From contig OZ024849.1 in NCBI GenBank assembly GCA_964017145.1, positions 3,410,001 through 3,474,000 on the forward strand: a DNA stretch of 64,000 bases. Reading direction: 5' to 3'. Made by a program: the position numbers and the translations under genes. Source of the stretch: Agrocybe praecox. Taxonomy: Eukaryota; Basidiomycota; Agaricomycetes; Agaricales; Agrocybaceae. The notes below the pieces were generated by a model. The model had not been told where the DNA came from, searched no databases, and was given only the letters and a program-made list of their open reading frames with translations. Each line of letters starts with the position of its first letter. Within the stretch, counting starts at the first letter, position 1. Shown in pieces: positions 42,696 to 53,598 of this stretch.

Positions 42696-45151
42696 GCCCT
42701 TGCCTCCAATGCCACTGCCTCATGTTTGTTGGCTCATTTACCATCGCGATTGGTGGGGTGGTTGGCGTGTCATCATTGCGCATGTCATTGCTGGTGTTGG
42801 TGTGTCGTCATTGCACGTGTTGTTGTCACCATTGGCGTGATGTCGTCATTGACATAGCATCATTGTTGTTGTTGTTGTTGGCATTGTCAAGTCGTTGTTG
42901 CTGACATGCGTTGTTGGCATCGTCATTGTGTTGTCATTGGCATCATCATTGCTAATGTGCATGTTGTCATTGGTCATCGTTGGTGTTGCGGTGTGATGGG
43001 GATGGAATGTGGTGGTGGCAGACGGTGGGTGGTGGTAGTGGTTAGGAAGAAAGGAAACACTGGTGACGCGGCCAGGGCAGTGGGTTGTGGCTGTGCTTGC
43101 AATTTCCGAATTGGCTTGGAGATCTATTTTGGGAATTTGACAAAAATTGTCGTTTGTGTGTCACACAGACCTCCAAAAATTATGAAAAAATCACAATAAT
43201 TTCTAAAATATTCAAAATATATTTATCAAACATTAAATATGATGTAGTGTGTTATGGTTTTGGCACAATAAAATAAAGGTGGAATTTCAATTGAATCAAA
43301 AGATATGTGTGGGGCAGTACAAGGGAGGAGGAGGATGAGAGAGTGATGTGTAGGGAACTCAATTCTGATCCCCCTGTTTTTAAATTTGGTATGTTTTTTA
43401 TCATATGAAGTGATAGCATACTGGCCAAATTAAGAGGTAGGTGGTTATGTTCTGCTTAAGTTATTTGATGTTTGATGATATTTCGAAAAAACATATAAAA
43501 ACATATGTTCCAAGATTATTTATTAACGCGCCGGCATGTAATTTGGTGTAGCCCATCTCCAATATACTCTCTACCTTTGTTTAAAATTTTGGACCGGAAT
43601 AAGAAGTATTACCCAAGTTATTTGAGTTGCGATGATTTTGATTCTAAAATAGAAGGAGATATAAGTAAATTGGATATTTGCAGGCCATTTCTTGACGCCC
43701 TTGGCTAAAAATTGGGAGGTGCGTTTATATATATTACCTTTACATTGTATCAAAAAATCAGCATGCAATTCTAAGTATTGACTGAGATATTGGAGGCGCC
43801 ATCACAATATTTCAGCAACAGTGCAGTGCAGGCATGGGAATTTTTGACTTCAGTGTAGATATATATTGGATCAGTTGGGATATGTTGGCAATATATATGA
43901 ATAAATGGATTGAGCTGGGGAAAACATACCAACAACATATGACAGTACCTCATGTGCGTGGGAATTCTTTGATCAAGATCACGTTTTTGACCAAACAATT
44001 CCCACGCGCATTGCACTGTTGTTGAAATATTGTGATGGTGCCTCCAATATCTCAGTCAATACTAGAGATTTCAAGCTCATTTCTTGATACAATGTAAAGG
44101 TCATATGTACAAATGCACCTCCCAATTTGTAGCCAAGGGCGTCAGGAAATGGCTTCAAAATATTGAATTTACTCATATCTCCTTCTATTTTAGGAACAAA
44201 ATCAACGCAACTCAAATAACTTGTACAATACTTATTATTCCGGTCCAAAATTTTGAAAAACGGTAGAAAGTATATTATAGATGGACTACGCCAAATTACA
44301 GCAAGGCGCATCAAGAAATGACCTTGCAACATATGTTTTTATATATTTTTGCACAAAATCATCGAACATCAAATAACATAAGTAGAACATGACCAATACC
44401 TCCTAATTTGACTGACTTCTCCACACATAACTCTCTCATCCTCCCCCTCTCTTGTACTCCTCCACATATATCTTTTGATTCAATTGAAATTCTGCATTTA
44501 TTTTGTTGGGGCATTGTTTTAAACCATTATATATACCATTTTATATAATATCTTGCAAGTGCATGAGCAATTCATCTTGCCAGATAATTTCTGATCACAT
44601 TTTCCTCCTCCCCTTACCATACCTGTTAGTTGTATCTTGGGAACGACTTGAGATATCTCTGAGATTTTTTGGGGTTTATTTACTATTATATAAAAGAGGC
44701 TAAATATGCAAGAACAGCCAATCTTGTTAACATTTGACTTTACAATTAACCAAACATTGTATAGTCTATACCAGGATACATCAAAATATAGGTTTTGCAG
44801 TGGTGGTACAGTTACCAAATAGTACTCAAAAAGACAGGTAAGTAGACTAGACAAAATTCCCACTATGTGTAGCAAATTTTGATTGCTAATCAGTTTTGAT
44901 TTCCTTGACTAAACTTAGTACACTTCAAAGTGTATCAAAGAGACCCAAAGAGAGCTGAATCCAAAAAGCATTTTCCTGACAGAATTTTTGTTCTTTACAA
45001 GTCATTGAAAGATATAAAATTCCAGCTAATTCATACGAAAGAGTGCTAAGCAGTGCTAAATCAGTTTTGATGTCCTTGACTAAACTTAGTTAACTCAACG
45101 CGTATCAAAGAGATCTAAATATGGTTAATTCCAAAAGGTGTTTTCCTGATG
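42696..45151 (+). repeat. Left arm of a 2.46-kb near-perfect inverted duplication
   Basis: Base for base the reverse complement of 60435-62890 with constant coordinate sum (105586), so there are no indels; I noticed one substitution (44729/60857). It contains a truncated copy of the elements 1/2 interior (GTC-rich block, then GGCACAATAAAATAAAG) and an internal imperfect palindrome centred near 43970. Its inner end is ...GGTGTTTTCCTGATG. ORFs in it are not credible genes. Confidence 0.9.
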
Positions 45152-46232
45152 TGACATATACTTATTTGCGGCTATGGGCTACATCTTGACTGATTCAGCG
45201 GCCTGCCAGAAGTCCAGCATCATGTGTGAGTTGAAGTTAACTATGGACATTGTTGCCAACCATAAAGTCATGGTTCAGCCACTCATAAATGGCATCACAC
45301 CACTTGTCAAGTAAGTAATGTATCTCTTATACTTTTTTCTTACTTTTATCACCCTATAGAGCCAATGTTATTCAACAACATTTCAGCACCTTGCTGAATC
45401 CCAGTGCTGGGGGAGATGTTGATGATCTTGGCAACTACATTTTTTATCACTATCCTACCAAAGTCTTGCCAAAGACCTTCCTTGCTTCTACGAAGCATCA
45501 TGGAATAAAGGAGCTTGAGATTGACCAAAGTTATAGTGTATATCTGATGAGGATCTGGACAAGCTTATTGACCAATATCAAAGTGAACACTCAGACACCA
45601 GCAAAGTCTATGTCATAAGGTATCTATAATCATATCACAGTATTTGCATCCAATGTCAAAGAGTAATGGAAGCAATGAAAAGAGTGGGTTGCTTGGGAAA
45701 GACATATATGTACATGTTAGCAAGAAGAAGGCTCAGTAGGTATACTTAGTCCCTTGCCCGAATGCTCTATGATATATTGACAGTCACCACAAATTAATCC
45801 TGTGGAGTATTGTAATACACAGAGTTGCTGATAGATACTCACGAAAGGTATGTTCAGTTGATGTCCTATCTTCTAATCAATGACAGAGCTGATTGGGTGA
45901 CTGGGCTTTGTGCAGTAATAATAACTTAGCTGAGATGGTTTTCAAGATGTTTTGCGAAGCAGTTGAAAAGTATAAAATACCTTTGCATGTCAGAGGCGAT
46001 TAAGAGGGTGAAAATTGTGATGTATCCATTTTAATGATCATTTTAAATGGAATTAACAGAGCAAGCTTTATGTGGGGGTCCTCTGTTTTTAACATTAACA
46101 TTTAACATCTTTGACTTGAGGTTGAGAAACATTTTGTGTGAGACTGGCATGCATTCTTTACACCCCTAGAAAGAATTCTTCTACTCAACCAAAAGAACAA
46201 AAACCATTGATGAATATTACATTATCTATTTC
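45152..46232 (+). pseudogene. Coding-like remnant left of Ty3 copy 2
   Basis: 45175-45315 and 45386-45618 read as protein-like exons (MGYILTDSAACQKSS; then LLNPSAGGDVDDLGNYIF and VLPKTFLASTKHHGIKELE) around a GTAAGT...TAG intron, and then decay. No family is recognised. They may belong to the gene broken at 35730. From 45620 to 46232 I see nothing definable. Confidence 0.35.
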
Positions 46233-46704
46233 TGTCAGGGTTTCCCCTATTTTTCTCTATTTTTCTATATTTATTTCGCATTTTTCCCTTTTGTAGATGT
46301 ATAGATATCTTATCTGTTTCATATCTTTGATTATCTCTTGATTATCTTTTGATTACCATTTGATTAGATACTTATCACTTTAATTTCCCATGAGCATAGC
46401 CTCATCCATTCTACATCATTCTACATCATTCTTTTACTTTCTTTATGATGTCATTGCCTTATTCATCATTCCTTTCTATGATGTCATGGAGGAATCTTCT
46501 AGAATAGCAGTAGGGTATATATACTGGACATGTATGTAGCTGTAGCCCCAGCTTCAATCTCTTAGGATATCCACTATCATTGGTGTGATCTCTTAGAACC
46601 ATTGAGTGTCTCTCTCTCTCTTCATCTCTCTCTCTCTCTCTCTCTCTCTCTTGCTTTGTCTTTGTTGGTGGCCTTGTCACACTGATTTTAGTGTTGCCCT
46701 GACA
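46233..46704 (+). repeat. 5' LTR, Ty3 copy 2 (472 bp)
   Basis: TGTCAGGG...CCCTGACA. TATATATA near 46516 lies about 34 bp upstream of AGCTTCAATCT (46550-46560), the inferred RNA start. The CT-repeat tract is interrupted by TCAT. Confidence 0.95.
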
Positions 46705-46706
46705 GA

Positions 46707-46717
46707 AGATTGAAGCT
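46707..46717 (+). promoter_or_regulatory. Self-priming PBS, Ty3 copy 2
   Basis: AGATTGAAGCT, two bases after the LTR, is exactly complementary to 46550-46560, as in copy 1. Flanking bases differ between the copies while the 11-mer is kept. Confidence 0.75.
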
Positions 46718-47209
46718 ATCTCAGACAACCCCACCACTCAGTATCCATCATCTCACATTTATCTACACCAATCTATTCATCTCTCTTTCCAACATTTGCC
46801 CACACATCCCCTTACCACATATATCATTTTTCTCATCATCATCAACCCTTCAACCTCCAATATCCTCCCAATCTTCTACATCATTTCTCCCTCCACAATT
46901 TCAACATCTCCTCAAGACACCTCTCTTTCTACTGGATTCCTCACTCTCTGCTGTGTGTTGTGTGTGAATTTGTAGATAGGGATACCAACTGTTGAAGCAG
47001 ATTCAGGCCAACTGTTTCTGTCTTTGGTGGTCTAGGAAAATACCAGGTAGTCAACCCTGTGATCCTAGGTTTAGACCCACTGTGTTTGGGGTGACAACTG
47101 GGTATCCATTACATAGCCTTTTTTAATTACTTAGTATAGTCTCAAGGGCACTTTTTGTAGATAGCTTCTCCCACACACACCAGAGAGCCTCTACTTTATC
47201 TGCACCAAG

Positions 47210-48280
47210 ATGGACACTACCACTACCCCTACCACTACTCTTCCCTCTGTGGAGGAGCTCCTTCAACAAATCTCTCTCCTTACCCAGGAGGTGGCTCTCT
47301 TAAGGCAGCAGCAGCAACAGTCAGTCACACCTCCAACTACTCAATCACCCTTCTTCTCTGCTGCTAGAGAAGTCCATCCTTCCTCTGCCAATCATGGTCC
47401 CTTTACCTTTGGTTCACAGTCTGGAATCAAAGTTTCCCCTCCTGAACCATTTGATGGTTCAATGCAGAAAGCAGAAACCTTCCTCAGCCAACTAAAGTTA
47501 TATTTCTATGGAAAGGGCATCACAGATGACCTTCAAAGGGTTGTTTGTGCTCTTTCCTATATGAAAAAAGGTACTGCTGGGAAATGGGCACTTGACAAGA
47601 CTAAAATTCTGGATGGAGATTATTCCAAAGAGGGACTTTGGGATGATTTTGTCTATGAATTCAGGGAAGTCTTTGGAGATCCAGACCCTGCAAGCACAGC
47701 CAGGCATAAAATGAATCTTCTGAAGCAGGGGAGTCAAACTGCTGATGAATATGTGGCTAGCTTTAGGGAATTGGTCTCTGATACTGGGTACAATGATGCT
47801 GCTTTGGTTGAGAAGTTTCAGACTGGGCTAAACAGATCACTCAGGGAAAAAGTTTACAATGTCCCTGATATGCCTAAGACTCTGAATGGCTGGATCTCTT
47901 GGGCTACCAAGCTGGACAGGCAGTGGAGACAGATGGAAGCCTTTAACAAGTCTACCTCTACTACCTCTTCTCCCTTCTCAAAGGCTCCTAAGTCTCAGCC
48001 TAAGCCAGCAGCCCCCAGTCCTTCTCCATTTTCAAGCAGTCAGAGAGGTTTTGTTGCTCAGGCAAAGCAACCAGATGTTATTCCCATGGAAGTTGACTCT
48101 GGATGGAGGTCAGTCAGGCCACTTATCTGCTTTAAATGCAGAAAACAAGGTCATAAGGCTGCTGACTGCAGATCCTCAGTCAACATTAATGCCATGAACC
48201 ATGAGGAGTTGAAAGACTTCTATGGGAAACTCATCAAGGAAGAAGAAGGACAATCACAAGAACAGAAGAAGAATTTTTAG
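47210..48280 (+). CDS. gag: Gag polyprotein, Ty3 copy 2 (356 aa)
   Basis: Same layout as copy 1, with a few replacements scattered through the N-terminal part and a shorter Gln-rich end. The CCHC knuckle (CFKCRKQGHKAADC) is at residues 307-320. The stop TAG follows TTTTT, and the pol frame (-1) is open from about 48205, overlapping the last 75 nt of gag. Confidence 0.95.
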   Translation: MDTTTTPTTTLPSVEELLQQISLLTQEVALLRQQQQQSVTPPTTQSPFFSAAREVHPSSANHGPFTFGSQSGIKVSPPEPFDGSMQKAETFLSQLKLYFYGKGITDDLQRVVCALSYMKKGTAGKWALDKTKILDGDYSKEGLWDDFVYEFREVFGDPDPASTARHKMNLLKQGSQTADEYVASFRELVSDTGYNDAALVEKFQTGLNRSLREKVYNVPDMPKTLNGWISWATKLDRQWRQMEAFNKSTSTTSSPFSKAPKSQPKPAAPSPSPFSSSQRGFVAQAKQPDVIPMEVDSGWRSVRPLICFKCRKQGHKAADCRSSVNINAMNHEELKDFYGKLIKEEEGQSQEQKKNF

Positions 48281-48288
48281 AGGCACCA

Positions 48289-51200
48289 TTGGTGAAGGAC
48301 ATGTCCCAATGGAATAGATTTAATGTATTAGAAGATGAAAATGATAAAGTCAATCCCATCTCTTCTGAATCTGATACAGAAATCATGTTCTCAAATTCTG
48401 ATTCTTCTCTTTCTTCTACTCCTGAGAGGATATACATCTTAGGGCATAAGCCAAAGGCCTCTACCCATTTGTCAGTCATTCTCAAGACAATGGACACAGG
48501 AAAAAGGCTGTCTGTGGATGCTTTGCTTGACTCTGGAGCTACTGGTCTTTTTCTGGACACTGGGTTTGTAAAATACCATAATCTCAACACAAGGAAACTT
48601 CCTAGAGCTATTCCAGTCTACAATGTTGATGGTACTCTCAACAAAAGTGGCTCTATTCATGAGGAAGTGGACTTGATTATGGTGTACAAGAACCACACAG
48701 AAAAGGCTACCTTTGCTGTATGTGACTTGGGAGACAAGACTGCTATCATTGGACATACCTGGCTCTATCTACACAATCCTGATGTCAACTGGAAATTAGG
48801 TGATGTTCAGTTTACTAGATGTCCATCTGACTGCCACATGGAAGTGATTAGAGCCAGGAGAAAGAGACAGAGGATAGCTGCAGTACAGAGAAGACAGCTC
48901 CCTCAGTTTGATGATGAAGGTGTAGATCTTGTAGATCAGTCACCTGATTCTGACTCTGAGATTGAGCCTGAAGATAGGATTTTTATTTCTTATCTCCATC
49001 CTCAGGAGCAGTCTATCAATGCTACCTCAACTGTGTCTCAGAAATTAGCAGAAGAGTCCCACCAACAGGCTGAATCCCCAAAGAAGACCTTTGAAGAAGC
49101 TGTTCCCAAACACTATCATCAATTTAAAGGAGTTTTTTCAAAAGAATCATTTGATAGGCTACCTGACAGAAAGCCTTGGGATCATGCTATTGAGCTAAAG
49201 CCTGGGTCTGAGCCTTACAGATCAAAGATTTATCCTCTTTCTCCCAATGAGCAAAAGGAGCTTGATGCTTTTTTAGAGGAGAATCTGAAGTCTGGTAGGA
49301 TTAGACCATCCAAGTCACCTATGGCATCCCCTGTGTTCTTTGTTAAGAAGAAGGATGGCTCTCTTAGACTGGTCCAGGACTACAGGAAGCTAAATGAAAT
49401 GACCATTAAGAACTCTTACCCTTTACCTCTCATTTCTGACATCATTACCAAACTCAGCAAAGCCAAGTATTTCACCAAGCTGGATGTCAGGTGGGGCTTT
49501 AACAATGTTAGAGTTAAGGAAGGGGATGAGTGGAAGGCAGCTTTCAGAACCAATAGAGGGCTGTTTGAACCACTGGTCATGTTCTTTGGCTTAACCAATA
49601 GTCCTGCAACTTTCCAAACTATGATGAATGACATCTTTATAGAGCTTATTGATGGCAATGTGGTCATTGTCTACATGGATGACATATTGGTCTTCACTGA
49701 GACTCTGGATCATCACAGGGAAGTAGTCAAGAAGGTCTTGCAAATCCTGGAAGACAACAAACTCTACCTTAAAGCAGAAAAATGTGAATTTGAAAAGGAA
49801 AAGATTGAATATCTTGGACTTATCATTTCACAAGGCAAGATTGAAATGGACCCTGTCAAGGTAGAGGGAGTTTCCAAATGGCCTGAACCTGAAAATGTCA
49901 AGGATGTTCAATCATTCTTGGGATTTGTCAACTTTTACAGAAGGTTCATAGAGGATTTTGCAGACATTGCCAAGCCACTTCATGAATTGACAAAGAAAGG
50001 GACAGTCTGGAGATGGGGACTTAGACATCAGGAAGCATTTGACCAGCTAAAACTTAAGGTCACATCCTCCCCTGTTCTAATCTTCCCTGATGACAACAAA
50101 CCTTATAAAGTTGAAGCAGATAGCTCTGATTATGCTACTGGAGCTGTGTTGTCTCAGGAAGGTTTGGATGGGAAATGGCATCCTGTAGCCTTTATGTCTA
50201 AGTCTCTTTCTGAAGTAGAAAGGAATTATGAGATCCATGACAAAGAGATGCTGGCTATTATCAGAGCACTAGATGAATGGAGACATTATCTTGAAGGAAC
50301 TCAACATACCTTTGAGATCTGGACAGACCACAAAAATCTAGAGTACTTTATGACTGCCCAGAAGTTAACCAGAAGGCAGGCCAGATGGTCACTCTTTTTG
50401 TCCAGATTTGATTTTTCTCTTCATCATAGGCCTGGTAAAAAGTCCTTAAAGCCAGATGCATTGTCTAGGAGATCAGACCATAAGAAGGGGGAGAATGATA
50501 ATGAAAATGTAGTTCTCCTCAAACCTTCCTACTTCAAGATCCAGGCTCTCAAACAGGGTCATACCACATTGGCTGGTCCAGAGACTGATCTTCTCAAGAA
50601 GATTAGAGAAGCAAAGGACTTTGATGAGAAAGTGGTCAAGGCAGTACAAGAGATGAAGAAGTCTTCAACCAAGAAGATAGATGGACAGGAATGGTCAGAG
50701 GAGCAAGGGCTTGTTCTCTACAGAGGAAAGGTGTATGTTCCAAAAGACAAAGACCTTAGAAGGAAGATTGTGGAACTGCATCATGATGCCTACATTGCTG
50801 GACATCCAGGAAAATGGAAGACAATAGAGTTAGTCTCTAGAAATTATTGGTGGCCAGGAATGTCCCATTATATTGCAGCCTATACCAGAGGATGTGATAA
50901 ATGTAATAGGACTAAGACATTCCCTGCTAAACCTGTTGGCTTCCTGACTCCAACTGAGATTCCCTCTGATGTTTGGCAGACTATTTCTGTGGATTTTATC
51001 ACTGGCTTACCTGAATGTCAAGGGTATAATGCCATTATGATAGTTGTAGACAGGCTTAGCAAGATGATTCACATTATACCTACCACAGATGAGGTCACAT
51101 CTGAAGGTACTGCTAAGCTCTACAGGGACTATGTCTGGAAATTGCATGGTCTACCTATCAAAATCATCTGTGATAGAGGTCCTCAGTTTGTCTCCAAGTT

Positions 51201-52170
51201 TATGAAAGAGCTTAACTCTATACTTGGTATTCAGACTGCTTCATCGACAGCCTACCATCCTCAAACTGATGGTCAGACTGAGAGAGTCAATCAAGAAGTA
51301 GAACAATATCTCAGGCTCTTCATAAACCATAGACAGGATGACTGGGTAGAATGGTTGGCCTTGGCTGAATTTTCCTACAACAACAGAGTTCAGGCCTCTA
51401 CCAGACAGACACCATTCATGCTCAACAATGGTAGACATCCAAGAATGGGCACAGAACCTCTCAGAGACAGCAAGATGGACACTGTAGATACCTTTGTGAA
51501 AAGCATGGAAGAGGCCAGGAAAGAAGCAGAGTCTGCACTCAAAAAGGCTGCTGATGACATGGCTAGATTCTATGATAGAAACAGAGGCGCACCTACTGAG
51601 TACAAGGTTGGAGACATGGTTTGGCTAGATGGCAAGGATCTAAAGACTGATAGGCCTTCCAAGAAACTGGATGACAAGAGATATGGACCATACAAAATCA
51701 ACAAAGTTGTTGGTTCAAATGCCTATGAATTGAAATTGCCTGCTACCATGAAGATCCATCCTGTATTCAATGTGGTCAAGCTCATGCCCCATCATCCTGA
51801 TCCAGTTGGTAGAAATCCCCCTTCCAGACCTCCACCAGTTATCAAAGGTGAAAACCCTGAATGGGAAGTTGAATACATCAAGGACAGCAGATTATTCAGA
51901 AATAAGCTGCAGTACTTGGTTAAATGGAAAAACTACCCAAATGAAGAAAGTACTTGGAAACCTGCTGAAAATTTGAAGAAGGCAGCTAAATCAATCAAGG
52001 AATTTCATGCAAAACACCCAGCTGCTCCCAGAAAAATTTCTGCTCTCACTTTTGATAGACTTTCATTTTCTCCTTTAATTAATTTTACTGAACCTCCACC
52101 TCCTCTGAAACCCTCCAAACTCAGTCATACATGTGCACATTGTGGGAAATGTGCCTTAGAGAGGGGGTGA
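48289..52170 (+). CDS. pol: Pol polyprotein, Ty3 copy 2 (1293 aa)
   Basis: Protease (DSGA at 81-84), reverse transcriptase (YMDD at 462-465), RNase H, integrase and chromodomain, with no internal stop. The integrase HHCC finger is at about 831-872. The triad D902-D962-E998 is complete (GAT at 51172-51174 for D962). In the chromodomain (about 1191-1240) the usual W-E-P after the aromatic Trp reads W-K-P here (STWKPAE), against WEP in copy 1, which might alter histone-tail binding. The open frame starts at TTG, so Pol is probably made as Gag-Pol by -1 frameshifting. The stop codon touches the 3' LTR. Confidence 0.95.
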   Translation: MVKDMSQWNRFNVLEDENDKVNPISSESDTEIMFSNSDSSLSSTPERIYILGHKPKASTHLSVILKTMDTGKRLSVDALLDSGATGLFLDTGFVKYHNLNTRKLPRAIPVYNVDGTLNKSGSIHEEVDLIMVYKNHTEKATFAVCDLGDKTAIIGHTWLYLHNPDVNWKLGDVQFTRCPSDCHMEVIRARRKRQRIAAVQRRQLPQFDDEGVDLVDQSPDSDSEIEPEDRIFISYLHPQEQSINATSTVSQKLAEESHQQAESPKKTFEEAVPKHYHQFKGVFSKESFDRLPDRKPWDHAIELKPGSEPYRSKIYPLSPNEQKELDAFLEENLKSGRIRPSKSPMASPVFFVKKKDGSLRLVQDYRKLNEMTIKNSYPLPLISDIITKLSKAKYFTKLDVRWGFNNVRVKEGDEWKAAFRTNRGLFEPLVMFFGLTNSPATFQTMMNDIFIELIDGNVVIVYMDDILVFTETLDHHREVVKKVLQILEDNKLYLKAEKCEFEKEKIEYLGLIISQGKIEMDPVKVEGVSKWPEPENVKDVQSFLGFVNFYRRFIEDFADIAKPLHELTKKGTVWRWGLRHQEAFDQLKLKVTSSPVLIFPDDNKPYKVEADSSDYATGAVLSQEGLDGKWHPVAFMSKSLSEVERNYEIHDKEMLAIIRALDEWRHYLEGTQHTFEIWTDHKNLEYFMTAQKLTRRQARWSLFLSRFDFSLHHRPGKKSLKPDALSRRSDHKKGENDNENVVLLKPSYFKIQALKQGHTTLAGPETDLLKKIREAKDFDEKVVKAVQEMKKSSTKKIDGQEWSEEQGLVLYRGKVYVPKDKDLRRKIVELHHDAYIAGHPGKWKTIELVSRNYWWPGMSHYIAAYTRGCDKCNRTKTFPAKPVGFLTPTEIPSDVWQTISVDFITGLPECQGYNAIMIVVDRLSKMIHIIPTTDEVTSEGTAKLYRDYVWKLHGLPIKIICDRGPQFVSKFMKELNSILGIQTASSTAYHPQTDGQTERVNQEVEQYLRLFINHRQDDWVEWLALAEFSYNNRVQASTRQTPFMLNNGRHPRMGTEPLRDSKMDTVDTFVKSMEEARKEAESALKKAADDMARFYDRNRGAPTEYKVGDMVWLDGKDLKTDRPSKKLDDKRYGPYKINKVVGSNAYELKLPATMKIHPVFNVVKLMPHHPDPVGRNPPSRPPPVIKGENPEWEVEYIKDSRLFRNKLQYLVKWKNYPNEESTWKPAENLKKAAKSIKEFHAKHPAAPRKISALTFDRLSFSPLINFTEPPPPLKPSKLSHTCAHCGKCALERG
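52158..52170 (+). promoter_or_regulatory. Polypurine tract, Ty3 copy 2
   Basis: AGAGAGGGGGTGA immediately before the 3' LTR, identical to copy 1, within the last codons and stop of pol. Confidence 0.7.
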
Positions 52171-52640
52171 TGTCAGGGTTTCCCCTATTTTTCCTTATTT
52201 TTCTATATTTATTTCGCATTTTTCCCTTTTGTAGATGTATAGATATCTTATCTGTTTCATATCTTTGATTATCTCTTGATTATCTTTTGATTACCATTTG
52301 ATTAGATACTTATCACTTTAATTTCCCATGAGCATAGCCTCATCCATTCTACATCATTCTACATCATTCTTTTACTTTCTTTATGATGTCATTGCCTTAT
52401 TCATCATTCCTTTCTATGATGTCATGGAGGAATCTTCTAGAATAGCAGTAGGGTATATATACTGGACATGTATGTAGCTGTAGCCCCAGCTTCAATCTCT
52501 TAGGATATCCACTATCATTGGTGTGATCTCTTAGAACCATTGAGTGTCTCTCTCTCTCTTCATCTCTCTCTCTCTCTCTCTCTCTCTTGCTTTGTCTTTG
52601 TTGGTGGCCTTGTCACACTGATCTTAGTGTTGCCCTGACA
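52171..52640 (+). repeat. 3' LTR, Ty3 copy 2 (470 bp)
   Basis: TGTCAGGG...CCCTGACA, followed by the target duplication ATTTC. It differs from the 5' LTR at about three bases and by CT-run length. Confidence 0.95.
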
Positions 52641-52645
52641 ATTTC

Positions 52646-53390
52646 TGAATTTGATTAACAAAGACTGTGAGAAGTTTGCTGCTGAATGGAACACACATTC
52701 AATGTTATGTGTGGGTGGAAACTTCTCACTAAATGTAACTCCTTATTTCTATTTTTATTTTTATTTCTATTTATACATATTAATGATCAATATCTACTAG
52801 GGCTTTTTTTTATGGCGAGCTCAAACATGGATCATATACAGAGGAGTGTAGTGAGATGACTGAGACTGAGATCAACACAATTTATGGGTTTAATGAACAT
52901 GGTAGGCCAATTGATGTTACAGAAGCGCAGGGCATATTGTATTAATCAAAACATGAGTATCATGCCTGAACAAGATGATGGCACAGTTTTGGAAGACAGA
53001 GACAACAGTGATATGGTTATGGAGAATGAACAAGGCAATAATTCAATCAACATGTTGTTACAGGAGGTGAGTGCAAACATGTCTGGTCTCTTTAGCAATG
53101 TTAACTTGGTGTGTCTCTTCACTTTATACAATACTGCAGTGCTATTAAATATGTATACAGATTATTGATGCTAATATACAGCATGATCTATTCCCTGTAT
53201 CCTCAGAAACCTGCCCATTTAATGATCACCACCTGGCTGTATCCAAAGAGGTGCTACAGCTTCTGAGAGAGCATGAAAAGGTTCCTTGTGGATACTGTGT
53301 AAGTCCAGAAGAATAGGGAGAGTCTGGTTATCCATCTACAAAGGTCATTTTAGTTGGGCTATGAAAACAATCCTTTTCAATTTTGTTTTA
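52646..53390 (+). pseudogene. Coding-like remnant right of Ty3 copy 2
   Basis: Short protein-like pieces (DCEKFAAEWNTHSMLCVGGNFSLN near 52670-52735; YGELKHGSYTEECSEMTE near 52810; CPFNDHHLAVSKEVLQLLREHEKVPCGYC near 53210-53300) separated by intron-like sequence. They suggest the retroelement landed inside an already decaying gene. Not recognised. Confidence 0.35.
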
Positions 53391-53499
53391 CGCTTTTTTT
53401 GCTCAAAAAAGAGGTGGATATATGTTCTAGTGATTTATAATGAATTACATCAGGAAAAACACTTTCCTTTTGTATTTATACACTTTTAAAGGTTTTATA

Positions 53500-53598
53500 C
53501 ATCAGGAAAAACACTTTTTGCCCTGACTGCCCTGGACTGCCCTAGGGTGTCCCAGGGCAGTCCAGGGCAGTCCAGGGCAAAAAGTGTTTTTCCTGATG
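53500..53598. repeat. 99-bp hairpin with CATCAGGAAAAACACTTTTTGCCCTG arms
   Basis: Near-perfect inverted repeat with GC-rich inner arms of repeated CAGTCCAGGGCAGTCC units. It sits in the left arm of the element X palindrome and is absent from the right arm. The outer motif CATCAGGAAAA(A)CAC also forms the inner ends of the large inverted duplication (45151 and 60435). Confidence 0.75.

Larger units (their letters stand above)
46233..52640 (+). mobile_element. Ty3-type chromovirus LTR retrotransposon, copy 2 (full length, TSD ATTTC)
   Basis: Complete element with two LTRs (46233-46704 and 52171-52640), PBS, gag, pol and polypurine tract. A perfect 5-bp target duplication ATTTC lies at 46228-46232 and 52641-52645. 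The LTRs differ by about three substitutions and a 2-bp CT-run change, so insertion is recent. All catalytic residues checked are intact, so this copy could supply functions to copy 1. Its coding part is very close to copy 1, but its LTRs differ clearly from those of copy 1. Confidence 0.96.

Noticed and set aside
43505..44332. ORFs repeated exactly in both arms of the inverted duplication (for example 43979-44332 and 61254-61607)
   Set aside because: They are identical only because the arms are identical; within one arm the palindromic half does not preserve the frame, and no domain is recognisable.
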